Positions 44,535 to 51,720 of a stretch of 64,000 nucleotides of DNA are shown piece after piece. The DNA is from Desulforamulus ferrireducens (GTDB lineage: Bacteria; Bacillota; Desulfotomaculia; Desulfotomaculales; Desulfotomaculaceae). Within the stretch, counting starts at the first letter, position 1, and each line of letters begins with the position of its first letter. The notes under the pieces were generated by a model. That model was given only the letters and a program-made list of their open reading frames with translations. It searched no databases and had not been told where the DNA came from. A program made the position numbers and the translations under genes. The stretch spans positions 744,001 through 808,000 of the forward strand of contig NZ_CP019698.1 in the NCBI RefSeq assembly GCF_002005145.1, read 5' to 3'.

Positions 44535-44631
44535 CAGGATTTTAACATTGAGACAACAAAGGGGTAATATGCTGTTGTTACACTTTGAGCATGTGAAAGG
44601 ATAGTTTTGTTCACATATAGGAGGTAACACG
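44535..44631 (+). promoter_or_regulatory. phoR-pstB gap with Pho-box-like sequence
   Basis: The 97 bases include TTTTAACATTGAGACAAC, resembling the TTAACA-repeat Pho boxes of Firmicutes, and then TGTGAA and TTCACA spaced 12 bases apart before the pstB ribosome binding site AGGAGGT. The genes pstS, pstC and pstA that often sit here are missing. Confidence 0.35.
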
Positions 44632-45387
44632 TTGGCTTATAAAATTGCAGCTAAGGATTTAAACCTGTATTACCGGGACATGCAAGCTTTAAACAAGATA
44701 AACCTGGACATTGAAGAAAAGCATGTGACCGCTTTAATTGGCCCTTCGGGCTGTGGTAAATCCACCTTCTTACGCACCCTAAATAGAATGAACGATTTAA
44801 TTGAAGGGGTACGGGTCGAGGGTCAGGTTTTATTAGACGGTAAGGATATTTACCATCCCACAGTGGATGTGGTGGGATTAAGGAAAAGGGTAGGTATGGT
44901 CTTTCAACGTCCTAACCCCTTTCCCATGACCATTTATGAAAATATTGCCTATGGTCCAAGAATCCATGGTCAGAAAAACCGCCGCATTTTAGATGAAATA
45001 GTGGAAAGCAGTCTGCAGGCAGCGGCCCTGTGGGAAGAGGTCAAGGATCGCCTCCATAAACCTGCCCTGGGGCTTTCCGGTGGCCAACAGCAGCGACTTT
45101 GCATTGCCCGGTTATTAGCGGTGGAACCGAATGTTTTACTTATGGACGAGCCAACCTCCGCTTTAGACCCCATTTCCACCCTTAAGGTAGAGGAATTAAT
45201 TCGTGAGCTAAAAGGTAAATATACCATTGTCATTGTGACTCATAATATGCAGCAGGCTGCCCGGGTTTCCGATACCACAGCATTTTTCCTCAGCGGCGAA
45301 CTGGTGGAATTTGGCAATACCGAGTTAATTTTTACCCAGCCCAAGGATAAACGCACCGAAGATTATATCACCGGTCGTTTTGGCTAA
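44632..45387 (+). CDS. pstB: phosphate ABC transporter ATP-binding protein
   Basis: PstB energises high-affinity phosphate import. The 251-residue ATPase has Walker [10 protein letters not shown] (about 37-45), Q-loop, signature LSGGQQQRL, Walker [14 protein letters not shown] and the H-loop [27 protein letters not shown] is PstB-typical. TTG start with AGGAGGT. Its membrane partners PstC/PstA and binding protein PstS are not adjacent, so they must lie elsewhere or be absent. Confidence 0.94.
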   Translation: MAYKIAAKDLNLYYRDMQALNKINLDIEEKHVTALIGPSGCGKSTFLRTLNRMNDLIEGVRVEGQVLLDGKDIYHPTVDVVGLRKRVGMVFQRPNPFPMTIYENIAYGPRIHGQKNRRILDEIVESSLQAAALWEEVKDRLHKPALGLSGGQQQRLCIARLLAVEPNVLLMDEPTSALDPISTLKVEELIRELKGKYTIVIVTHNMQQAARVSDTTAFFLSGELVEFGNTELIFTQPKDKRTEDYITGRFG

Positions 45388-45416
45388 AACTGCTTAATTT
45401 TAAGGGGGTTTTACCT

Positions 45417-46073
45417 TTGTCCAGCCGACTATCCTTTGATAAAGCCTTGGCTGATCTGCAGCAAGATATTTTGCGCATGGGCAGTTTAGTGGAAAAATCC
45501 ATTTATGATGGAGTAAAATCTTTGGCCACACAGGACATAATTTTGGCCGGTGAGGTTATTGAGGGCGATGATGTCATTGATGAACAACGCTTTAAAATTG
45601 AAGATAAAATAATTAAAATAATTGCTACCCAGCAGCCGATGGCTAAAGACTTACGTATTTTAGTTACCGGTATGCGGATTGCCATAAGTCTGGAGCGGAT
45701 GGCTGACCACTCGGTGGATATTGCCAGAGTAACCATGTGCTTAGCCGAGGAAAAGCTGATCAAACCACTGGTGAGTATTACAGAGATGGCTAAATTGGCT
45801 CAACAAATGGTCAAAGATGGACTTGATGCCTATGTGCATAGCGATCCTGAGAAAGCCAGGGCAATGTGCAAGGCCGATGATGAGGTAGATCATCTTTACC
45901 ACCAAACCTATCAGCACCTGGTTTCCTATATGAAAAGAGACCCCGCTACCATTGTTCAGGCAACCTATCTAATGTTTGTAGCCAGATATCTGGAGCGCAT
46001 AGCCGACCATGCCACCAATATCGGGGAGTACGTGATCTTTCAAGCCACGGGAGAATGGAAAGAATTGAATTAA
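45417..46073 (+). CDS. phoU: phosphate signalling complex protein PhoU
   Basis: PhoU is a negative regulator that couples the Pst transporter to PhoR. The 218-residue all-helical protein has two PhoU repeats with the metal-binding-type E/D motifs (SLERMADHSVDIARV about residue 83; LERIADHATNIGEYV about 190). TTG start with AAGGGGG. It follows pstB by 29 bases and ends the phoP-phoR-pstB-phoU run. Confidence 0.94.
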   Translation: MSSRLSFDKALADLQQDILRMGSLVEKSIYDGVKSLATQDIILAGEVIEGDDVIDEQRFKIEDKIIKIIATQQPMAKDLRILVTGMRIAISLERMADHSVDIARVTMCLAEEKLIKPLVSITEMAKLAQQMVKDGLDAYVHSDPEKARAMCKADDEVDHLYHQTYQHLVSYMKRDPATIVQATYLMFVARYLERIADHATNIGEYVIFQATGEWKELN

Positions 46074-46082
46074 AATCGCTAA

Positions 46083-46107
46083 AACGCCTAAATGGGCGTT
46101 TTTTTTA
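46083..46107 (+). terminator. Rho-independent terminator after phoU
   Basis: AACGCC, loop TAAAT, GGGCGTT and an eight-T tail. Confidence 0.85.
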
Positions 46108-46167
46108 CAGAGGAATTCATCTACCTTCTGTCGAAAACCTTTTATTGGCAATAAGGCAGGTGAAGTC

Positions 46168-47163
46168 ATGACAGAGGATTTTCCCCGTGAAGAAAGACAA
46201 AGGAAACCCAGAAAAAGACGTGTTGTCAAAAAGGGCAGGCTGCTATTTTTTATTCTCCTGTTTACTGCTCTGCTTCTGTGTATCCTGTGGTATCTTTTTA
46301 GTGGGATCAAAACCCTAATCTATCATCAACTGCTGGAAATACAAACCATCCAGCCCAGCCTTGTGCGACAGGAGTTTTCCGTGCAGGGATTGTTGATTAA
46401 ACAGGAATACCCCATTACTTTGCCCATCAAGGGTAGCATGAACTTTACTATTTCCGATGGGGAAAGGGTTAAGGCCGGTACTCAGTTGGGGGTGTTGAGC
46501 GCTACCGATATGGAGTCGGCTTCCGGGGTCAAAGCCTATGCAGTTAAGTCACCCACCAGTGGTATGCTGTGTACCCATGTGGACGGCTTTGAAGATATTC
46601 TTATTCCTGGTAACATTAACATTGTACAAATTCCTGCATTGGATAAAATAGATAGTAATATAAGTGGTGAAGTACCTGCTGTGGCGGAAAAAGGCCAAAA
46701 GGTTGCTAAGGTTATTGATAACCTAGGTCCACTATATATCTTTGGCTATTTATCCCAGGAAAGACTAGGTGCAATTCATGGCCTGAAGGATGCTTCTCTG
46801 AAGATTAAATGGCAACAACAAATCCTAGAAGCTAAGGTAGATAAATTGATTGCTAATCAAGAGCAACCGGGCATGCTCTTATTAATAAAGAACTATCCGG
46901 ACACCATTCTCCACCAACGCAAACTGGATTTCCACTTGATTACAGGTGAACTGGAGGGTCTGCTGGTAAATGAGGAGGCCCTGGTATTTAAGGATAACAA
47001 ACCTGGTATATATATCCTTTGGAAAGGGATGGTTCGTTGGGTTCCTGTGGAGATTAGTGGTCGGATGGCCCAAAAGGTTAAAATAACTGGACAAGAGATC
47101 CAACCGGGCGTACGATATATTGTAAATCCTAAATACGCCCGGGAAGGGGACAGGCTAACATAA
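46168..47163 (+). CDS. HlyD-like membrane-anchored protein
   Basis: A 331-residue protein with a very basic N-terminus, one membrane segment (about residues 25-45) and an external part resembling HlyD-family adaptor proteins: a lipoyl-like half near residues 75-140 (SDGERVKAGTQLGVLSATDM, KSPTSGMLC) and beta-barrel strands after. No cognate ABC or RND transporter is next to it. It stands before ylmE, where related Clostridia carry a similar gene. A TGTCGAA heptamer lies 33 bases upstream, of doubtful meaning. Confidence 0.65.
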   Translation: MTEDFPREERQRKPRKRRVVKKGRLLFFILLFTALLLCILWYLFSGIKTLIYHQLLEIQTIQPSLVRQEFSVQGLLIKQEYPITLPIKGSMNFTISDGERVKAGTQLGVLSATDMESASGVKAYAVKSPTSGMLCTHVDGFEDILIPGNINIVQIPALDKIDSNISGEVPAVAEKGQKVAKVIDNLGPLYIFGYLSQERLGAIHGLKDASLKIKWQQQILEAKVDKLIANQEQPGMLLLIKNYPDTILHQRKLDFHLITGELEGLLVNEEALVFKDNKPGIYILWKGMVRWVPVEISGRMAQKVKITGQEIQPGVRYIVNPKYAREGDRLT

Positions 47164-47176
47164 GGCGGGAGATAAT

Positions 47177-47854
47177 TTGAGCATAATTCAAAACATAACC
47201 CAAATGAAAAACCAAATTGCCAGAGCTGCTGAGAAAGCTGGCAGAGATGTTAATGACATTAGGCTTATAGCTGTAAGTAAAACTGTCAATGCCGCCAGAG
47301 TTCAAGAAGCTGTGGACGCTGGTATATGTGATCTTGGTGAGAACCGAGTCCAAGAGCTAATGGACAAGTATCCTTTAGTGGAAGGGGCTCGCTGGCACCT
47401 GATTGGACACCTGCAGACTAACAAGGTTAAGTATATCGTCGGTAAGGTGGCTCTGGTGCATTCCCTGGACCGCTGGTCTCTGGCTCTGGAACTGGACAAA
47501 AGGGCTAGGGAAGCGGGGGTGGTTATACCAGTCCTGGTACAGGTAAACGTTGCTGGCGAAGAAACCAAATTTGGTTTAGCAGTACCAGAGGTGAGGGACT
47601 TCGTTACAGAAGCAGCAGCTTTAACCGGTATCTCCATTGAAGGACTAATGACCATTGCACCCCTGGTGGAGAACCCCGAGGAAGTAAGGCCAGTGTTTAG
47701 GGAATTAAAAAGAATCTCAGAAGGCTTAAAGGATATTCCCGGGGTTAGAATGGAACAGCTTTCTATGGGGATGAGTAATGATTTTGCAGTAGCCATAGAG
47801 GAAGGAGCCACCATGATTAGAATCGGTACGGCAATCTTTGGCAGCCGGAAATAA
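47177..47854 (+). CDS. ylmE: YggS/YlmE-family pyridoxal 5'-phosphate homeostasis protein
   Basis: A 225-residue PLP-binding TIM-barrel protein (YggS/PLPBP family) that buffers pyridoxal phosphate. Motifs: LIAVSKTVNAARVQEAVDAG with the PLP lysine (about K35), GENRVQEL, HLIGHLQTNKVKY, and the C-terminal LSMGMSNDFAVAIEEGATMIRIG. TTG start with GGCGGGAG. It is in the conserved ylmE-sepF-ylmG-ylmH-divIVA block. Confidence 0.93.
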   Translation: MSIIQNITQMKNQIARAAEKAGRDVNDIRLIAVSKTVNAARVQEAVDAGICDLGENRVQELMDKYPLVEGARWHLIGHLQTNKVKYIVGKVALVHSLDRWSLALELDKRAREAGVVIPVLVQVNVAGEETKFGLAVPEVRDFVTEAAALTGISIEGLMTIAPLVENPEEVRPVFRELKRISEGLKDIPGVRMEQLSMGMSNDFAVAIEEGATMIRIGTAIFGSRK

Positions 47855-47867
47855 AGGGAGGGATCGT

Positions 47868-48308
47868 ATGGCCAGAGGGATGTTTGATAAAATGCTAACT
47901 TTCATGGGTTTTGGTGAGGTGGAGGAACCAACGGAAGCAAAAGGGTCTGAACAGCAGGAACAACATCAGCCGCCAATCGGCCGGAAAAACGCCCAAGTGG
48001 TAAATATACATGCTAACCGGCAGATGAGAGTGGTAGTCTGTGAGCCGGCTTCCTTTGATGAGGCGCAAAATATTGCCGACAACCTAAAAAATCGCCGGGC
48101 AGTGGTGGTTAATTTAGAAAAGGCCGGTGCAGAACAGGCGCGGCGGATAGTTGATTTTGTCAGTGGGACAACCTTTGCTTTAAGTGGTAGTATGGAAAAG
48201 GTGGGCAATAGTATTTTCCTCTTTGTGCCCAGTAACATAGACATTACCAATGATACCAAGAGAGAGCACAAAGAAAAAAGTATTTTTTCCTGGGCTAGGA
48301 CACAATAA
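47868..48308 (+). CDS. sepF: cell division protein SepF
   Basis: SepF binds FtsZ and anchors it to the membrane in Gram-positive bacteria. The 146-residue protein has the N-terminal amphipathic helix (MFDKMLTFMGF), an acidic/Q-rich linker and the SepF core (VVVCEPASFDEAQNIADNLKNRRAVVVNLE, RIVDFVSGTTFALSGSMEKVGNSIFLFVP). ATG 47868 with AGGGAGGGA upstream is the start. Given the shortened FtsA in this genome, SepF may carry more of the FtsZ-tethering load; that is inference. Confidence 0.95.
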   Translation: MARGMFDKMLTFMGFGEVEEPTEAKGSEQQEQHQPPIGRKNAQVVNIHANRQMRVVVCEPASFDEAQNIADNLKNRRAVVVNLEKAGAEQARRIVDFVSGTTFALSGSMEKVGNSIFLFVPSNIDITNDTKREHKEKSIFSWARTQ

Positions 48309-48326
48309 GAAAATACGGGGTGAATC

Positions 48327-48581
48327 ATGTACAATCTTATTTCCTTTCTTAATGTTGCTTTTTGGGTTTACGAGATGATGCTGTTGGCCAGGATTCTGTT
48401 GTCCTGGTTCCCGCACAATCCGTATAATCCCGTGGTACGTTTCCTTTACGAAACCACCGATCCTTATCTCAACATCTTTAGACGAGTTATACCCCCCTTG
48501 GGCATGGTAGATATTTCTCCTATTGTAGCGTTCCTCGTACTACGTATGATTCAAAACTTAATTTTTAGTTTGGTGAGGTAA
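48327..48581 (+). CDS. ylmG: YggT/YlmG family membrane protein
   Basis: An 84-residue protein with two hydrophobic segments and the YggT signature LLARILLSWFP and FLYETTDPYLNIFRRVIPP. The family is linked to division and membrane biogenesis but has no defined activity. Its stop abuts the next start, so it is coupled to ylmH. The location after sepF is conserved. Confidence 0.92.
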   Translation: MYNLISFLNVAFWVYEMMLLARILLSWFPHNPYNPVVRFLYETTDPYLNIFRRVIPPLGMVDISPIVAFLVLRMIQNLIFSLVR

Positions 48582-49373
48582 ATGAAGTTGAACCGCCAGG
48601 CTCTTTTAAACCACCTGCGGGACCCAGAGGAAAAGGCTTTGTTGGCCAAGGTTCTGGATGGCGTGGACAAGGTACTTCGGCATCACCGCCCGTTAGTTAC
48701 TAATTTCTACGACCCGTATCATACGGGTCTCATCATTTCTCTGCTGGAACGATTCCCCGATCTGGATTTTGCCACCTTTGGTGGGTACGATACCGCCGAA
48801 AGGGTTCGCATAGCCATTTTTCCCAACTACCTTGAGGAAGCAGCAGTGGACTTCGGTATTTCCTTACTGGCAGTTGAAGGGAATTTTAAGATGGTCAAGG
48901 TAAATCATCGGGATTTCCTGGGTTCATTGTTAGGCTTAGGCATTAAAAGGGAGCTAATTGGAGATCTTTTGGTTAACGAATCTGGCTGTCAGGTGGCAAC
49001 CACCCAGGAGGTGGTGCCTTACCTTACCGCTAATTTAACCAAAGTCCATAGGGTCAAGGTAGAAGTAAGGGAAATTGACCTTTCAGAGCTAATATTGCCG
49101 GAGCTAAAAATAAAAGAAATTAATACTACCGTTGCCTCCCTGAGATTAGATGCCATAGCTGCAGCAGGCTTTGGCACGTCCCGCAGCCGCATAGCCAGGG
49201 AGATTTTGTCCGAAAAACTCAGTGTTAATTGGCATGTCTGCTCGGAACTAGCTGCACCGGTGAAGGAAGGGGATATGCTTTCCCTGCGGGGACGAGGTAG
49301 GGTTGAGGTGGCGGAGATTAAAGGAAACACCAGAAGTGGCCGAATTAGTGTAGTATTAAGAAGATACCTGTAA
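48582..49373 (+). CDS. ylmH: S4-domain RNA-binding protein YlmH
   Basis: A 263-residue protein with an N-terminal domain (FPDLDFATFGGYDTAERVRIAIFP), the middle segment FLGSLLGLGIKRELIGDLLV and a C-terminal S4 RNA-binding domain (about 180-255; RLDAIAAAGFGTSRSRIAREIL). YlmH homologues bind ribosomal complexes and help ribosome rescue. ATG abuts the ylmG stop. It lies in the conserved division block before divIVA. Confidence 0.93.
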   Translation: MKLNRQALLNHLRDPEEKALLAKVLDGVDKVLRHHRPLVTNFYDPYHTGLIISLLERFPDLDFATFGGYDTAERVRIAIFPNYLEEAAVDFGISLLAVEGNFKMVKVNHRDFLGSLLGLGIKRELIGDLLVNESGCQVATTQEVVPYLTANLTKVHRVKVEVREIDLSELILPELKIKEINTTVASLRLDAIAAAGFGTSRSRIAREILSEKLSVNWHVCSELAAPVKEGDMLSLRGRGRVEVAEIKGNTRSGRISVVLRRYL

Positions 49374-49407
49374 TCCAATCAAAGGGCATAATCGGAGGTG
49401 TTGGCAG

Positions 49408-49944
49408 ATGTCAGTTTTAACCCCTTTGGAAATACAAACCAAGGAGTTTACCAAAGTCCTGCGTGGCTATGATGTAAAACAGGTGGATACCTGGGTACAG
49501 AAAATAAAAGAACATTATGAAAAGCTATATGTGGAAAACCACGAGCTTAAAGAACGTTTGGCCAAAAGTGAAGAGAGTATTGTGCACTACCGGGACTTAG
49601 AGGATGCCCTGCAACGAACCCTGGTTATGGCCCAAAAGAGTGCCGAAGATATGCGTACCAATGCCGAAAAGGAAGCCAAGCTGATGCTGGAGCAGGCTGA
49701 GACTGCCGCCAAGGCTATTAAACAAAAGGCAGAGGAAGAAGCCGAGCGGATGGTGCAGGAGGCTGCCCGCAAAGCAGAGGAAATGTTAAAGATGGCCGAG
49801 GAACGGGTGAGTGCCATCTTAGAAGAATATCGCCGATTGGAAAAGCAAGCTAATGTGTTTAAGGTGAAGTTTAAAGCGTTATTAGAGGCTCAACTCTCTC
49901 TGGTGGAAGGTAAACTGGAGGGAGTGGAGGAAGAAGGCGCCTAG
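49408..49944 (+). CDS. divIVA: DivIVA-type cell pole/division protein
   Basis: DivIVA recognises curved membrane at poles and septa and directs division-site and sporulation proteins. The 178-residue protein starts with the lipid-binding domain LTPLEIQTKEFTKVLRGYDVKQVDTWVQ and continues as a long coiled coil (about 35-165) with heptads rich in A, E and K. GGAGGTG precedes the ATG by 8 bases. In B. subtilis ileS follows divIVA; here 10 kb of Mo-cofactor and formate genes intervene. Confidence 0.93.
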   Translation: MSVLTPLEIQTKEFTKVLRGYDVKQVDTWVQKIKEHYEKLYVENHELKERLAKSEESIVHYRDLEDALQRTLVMAQKSAEDMRTNAEKEAKLMLEQAETAAKAIKQKAEEEAERMVQEAARKAEEMLKMAEERVSAILEEYRRLEKQANVFKVKFKALLEAQLSLVEGKLEGVEEEGA

Positions 49945-49999
49945 AAAATAATTTAGTAAAAATTGTAGAACATTTGGAAAATATAGAAAAATGTAAATA

Positions 50000-50029
50000 T
50001 TGCCAAAGGTATCTTTTTTTGGCTATAAT
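50000..50029 (+). promoter_or_regulatory. promoter of the Moco-riboswitch transcript
   Basis: TTGCCA (50000-50005) and TATAAT (50024-50029) with an 18-base spacer, about 35 bases before the first aptamer. Confidence 0.7.
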
Positions 50030-50063
50030 GTAGATAAAATTTCGCAAGGATTTTATATTTAGA

Positions 50064-50166
50064 TTACCTCCGAGCTTGGGAACCTGTGATATTAGGTTAT
50101 GGTTCTCTAGCCGATAGGGTTCACCTGGAAACGGGTGTGCCTCCCGTGTGGAAAGGATGGTAGGTT
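50064..50166 (+). ncRNA. molybdenum-cofactor (Moco) riboswitch, aptamer 1
   Basis: The sequence carries the Moco-RNA hallmarks: ACCTCCGAGC at the 5' side, CTGGAAACGGGTG in the middle and GCCTCCCGTGTGGAAAGG at the 3' side, closed by ACCT pairing with AGGT. The 3' element is almost the same as in the E. coli moaA leader as I remember it. A terminator follows 20 bases downstream, so control is probably by transcription termination. Confidence 0.82.
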
Positions 50167-50185
50167 TATTAAACATGCCCTTTAA

Positions 50186-50208
50186 CCGCACGTTGGTGCG
50201 GTTTTTTT
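50186..50208 (+). terminator. expression-platform terminator of riboswitch 1
   Basis: CCGCAC, loop GTTG, GTGCGG and TTTTTTT, between the two aptamers. Confidence 0.88.
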
Positions 50209-50228
50209 ATACTTAAATGATATGCAAA

Positions 50229-50326
50229 GTTCTCCGAGCCATAACGCCTAAAACAATTGTCATGGTATTATGGCCGTTTAGGGTTAATCGGGAAACTGGT
50301 TAGCCTCCCCTTTGGAAAGGAGAGCA
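50229..50326 (+). ncRNA. molybdenum-cofactor (Moco) riboswitch, aptamer 2
   Basis: TCTCCGAGCC, ATCGGGAAACTGGTT, GCCTCCCCTTTGGAAAGGAGA reproduce the same conserved pattern, closed by TCTCC (50231-50235) with GGAGA (50319-50323). No terminator follows. Its GCCTCC (about 50303-50308) is complementary to GGAGGC (50393-50398) at the ribosome binding site of the next gene, so translational control is possible. Confidence 0.82.
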
Positions 50327-50404
50327 TTATGCCGCCTGTACGCAGGGTTGGTTTGTGCTGCCTTTCAATGGGCACATACTAATCATGTAGTCGGAGGCGA
50401 AGGT

Positions 50405-50656
50405 ATGACAACGGAGATGAGTGATGCTGAAGCCATCTTAACCCTGGCCTTAGTTATTACAGATATGGCTACACTGATTAATAACGATGTGGTTCGCAAA
50501 AATATAGTTATTATAGCTAACGAATTAGTTTGTCATGCTTCGGACAGGCCACTAACCAAGGATTTTTATATATCTTTGTCTAATCTGATGGCTTTACTAA
50601 AGCAGGAAAAACAAAAGTATAACAACAAAAATGCCAACACTACGCACTGCTACTAG
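50405..50656 (+). CDS. unknown 83-residue protein under tandem Moco riboswitch control
   Basis: A mainly helical 83-residue protein (DAEAILTLALVITDMATLINNDVVRKN, NELVCHASD, ISLSNLMALLKQEK), with no membrane anchor, one cysteine in the middle and one near the C-terminus. I do not recognise a family. The ATG at 50405 has GGAGG 7 bases upstream; an in-frame extension to 50312 would start inside the riboswitch and is rejected. It is the only gene before the next terminator, so it is the direct target of the two aptamers. A role in Mo/W cofactor use or metal supply is inferred only from that. Confidence 0.65.
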   Translation: MTTEMSDAEAILTLALVITDMATLINNDVVRKNIVIIANELVCHASDRPLTKDFYISLSNLMALLKQEKQKYNNKNANTTHCY

Positions 50657-50674
50657 TATGTGCGGTGTTGGCAA
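50633..50674. terminator. terminator between convergent genes
   Basis: GCCAACAC plus CGCAC pairs with GTGCG plus GTGTTGGC, giving a long stem that overlaps the end of the small gene. TTATTTTTT follows on the plus strand. Confidence 0.8.
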
Positions 50675-50693
50675 CTTATTTTTTACCAGTATT

Positions 50694-51332
50694 TTATTGG
50701 TCGGATTTTAACTGAGTTCGCGCCTGGTTAACAACCTTTTCAGGAAAGGCATGCCTAAATTGTATTTTGGCCCATTCCCAATAGGGGGTACCGGCGAGAT
50801 AAAGATCCTCAAGGATTTTTTTCATTTCTGCAAGTTCCCCTTGGTCTGTTTTATGGTCTGGCAGCTGCTGGTTAAATGAATGGGTAAGCTCCGCTGTCTC
50901 CTGCCCATTTGCCATGACCGACTGTCCCTTTTCCCACCTGGCCTCAAAATCCTTCCTAATAGCTTCCTTTTTTCTTTCTAATAACTCCGCCTGAGCCTTT
51001 AAGTGTTCTGGCAAATCCTCCTGCAAGGGCAGCCCATGCTCTACCAAATAGCTGTAATAAGAGCTTGTGGATGGTTGGTGATTAAGCTGCTCTACTAGAC
51101 TTCTGATTCTTTCCTCGGGAGATATAAACATCTCTCCCTCTCCATCCCGCAACCAAGATTCTGAGACGCCATATCTCAGACAAATGTGTTTGACTAAGGA
51201 ATCAGAAGGTTTTTTGGAAGCATTTTCAATGTTACCCACATGGCTTCTATCTATGCCCAAATCGTTTGCCATCAGAGCTTGCGTTAGGCCAAGGTTTTCT
51301 CGTAACAATTTTAATCTTTCAGAAATACTCAT
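50694..51332 (-). CDS. XRE-family transcriptional regulator
   Basis: A 212-residue regulator with an N-terminal lambda-repressor-type helix-turn-helix (residues 2-60; LRENLGLTQALMANDLGIDRSHVGNIE) and the segment SESWLRDGEGEMF, seen in many phage- and mobile-element-type XRE proteins. The C-terminal two thirds are helical and charged, with no known domain. ATG 51332 is preferred because AGAAGGA lies 6 bases upstream. Three near-identical GAAACATATTA-type repeats upstream suggest autoregulation. Confidence 0.82.
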   Translation of the reverse strand: MSISERLKLLRENLGLTQALMANDLGIDRSHVGNIENASKKPSDSLVKHICLRYGVSESWLRDGEGEMFISPEERIRSLVEQLNHQPSTSSYYSYLVEHGLPLQEDLPEHLKAQAELLERKKEAIRKDFEARWEKGQSVMANGQETAELTHSFNQQLPDHKTDQGELAEMKKILEDLYLAGTPYWEWAKIQFRHAFPEKVVNQARTQLKSDQ

Positions 51333-51346
51333 ACACATTCCTTCTC

Positions 51347-51423
51347 AGAAACATATTATGCGGGTTTGTCGATTCTTGGAAACATATTACTGTTGACTTG
51401 CTGTCTCAGAAGCATTATACTGG
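51347..51423. promoter_or_regulatory. three phased operator-like repeats upstream of the XRE gene
   Basis: CAGAAACATATTATG (51347), TTGGAAACATATTACTG (51377) and CAGAAGCATTATACTGG (51407) share a GAAACATATTA core and are 31 and 30 bases apart, about three helical turns. A plus-strand promoter TTGACT-N17-TATACT (51393-51421) overlaps the third copy and points toward moeA. Confidence 0.6.
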
Positions 51424-51720
51424 CCTTAAATATTAGGTTAAATATGCCAATTCACCATAACATTAGCAAGATTACAGCCAAATCTGGTAAGAGGGGGGAG
51501 AAAACACAACTAGGCAGCATAAAAGGCCATATGCTGCATATTACTTAGTTTTCTACTGGTACATTCATGATTACTTACTGAATATTAGCAAATTTTGAGT
51601 TCTCTGACAAGGGTTTAGTAAAACGAACCCGCCGTAAAGATAACAAACAAAACTGGCAGGTTGGACAGAGTTAGTGAGAGTACGGCATGGTAAGGAGAAA
51701 AAGATATTGGAGGACCCAAA
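51424..51720. other. leader region before moeA
   Basis: About 300 bases without a convincing gene. It contains GCAGCATA (51515-51522) pairing with TATGCTGC (51531-51538), without a T-run, and GGGTTT/AACCC around 51613-51630. I see no third Moco aptamer here. Confidence 0.45.

Noticed and set aside
46129-46135. Spo0A box upstream of the HlyD-like gene
   Set aside because: Only a seven-base match, without a recognisable promoter around it; such matches are expected by chance.
50694-51332. Prophage remnant around the XRE regulator
   Set aside because: No integrase, structural or lysis genes and no attachment-site repeats nearby.
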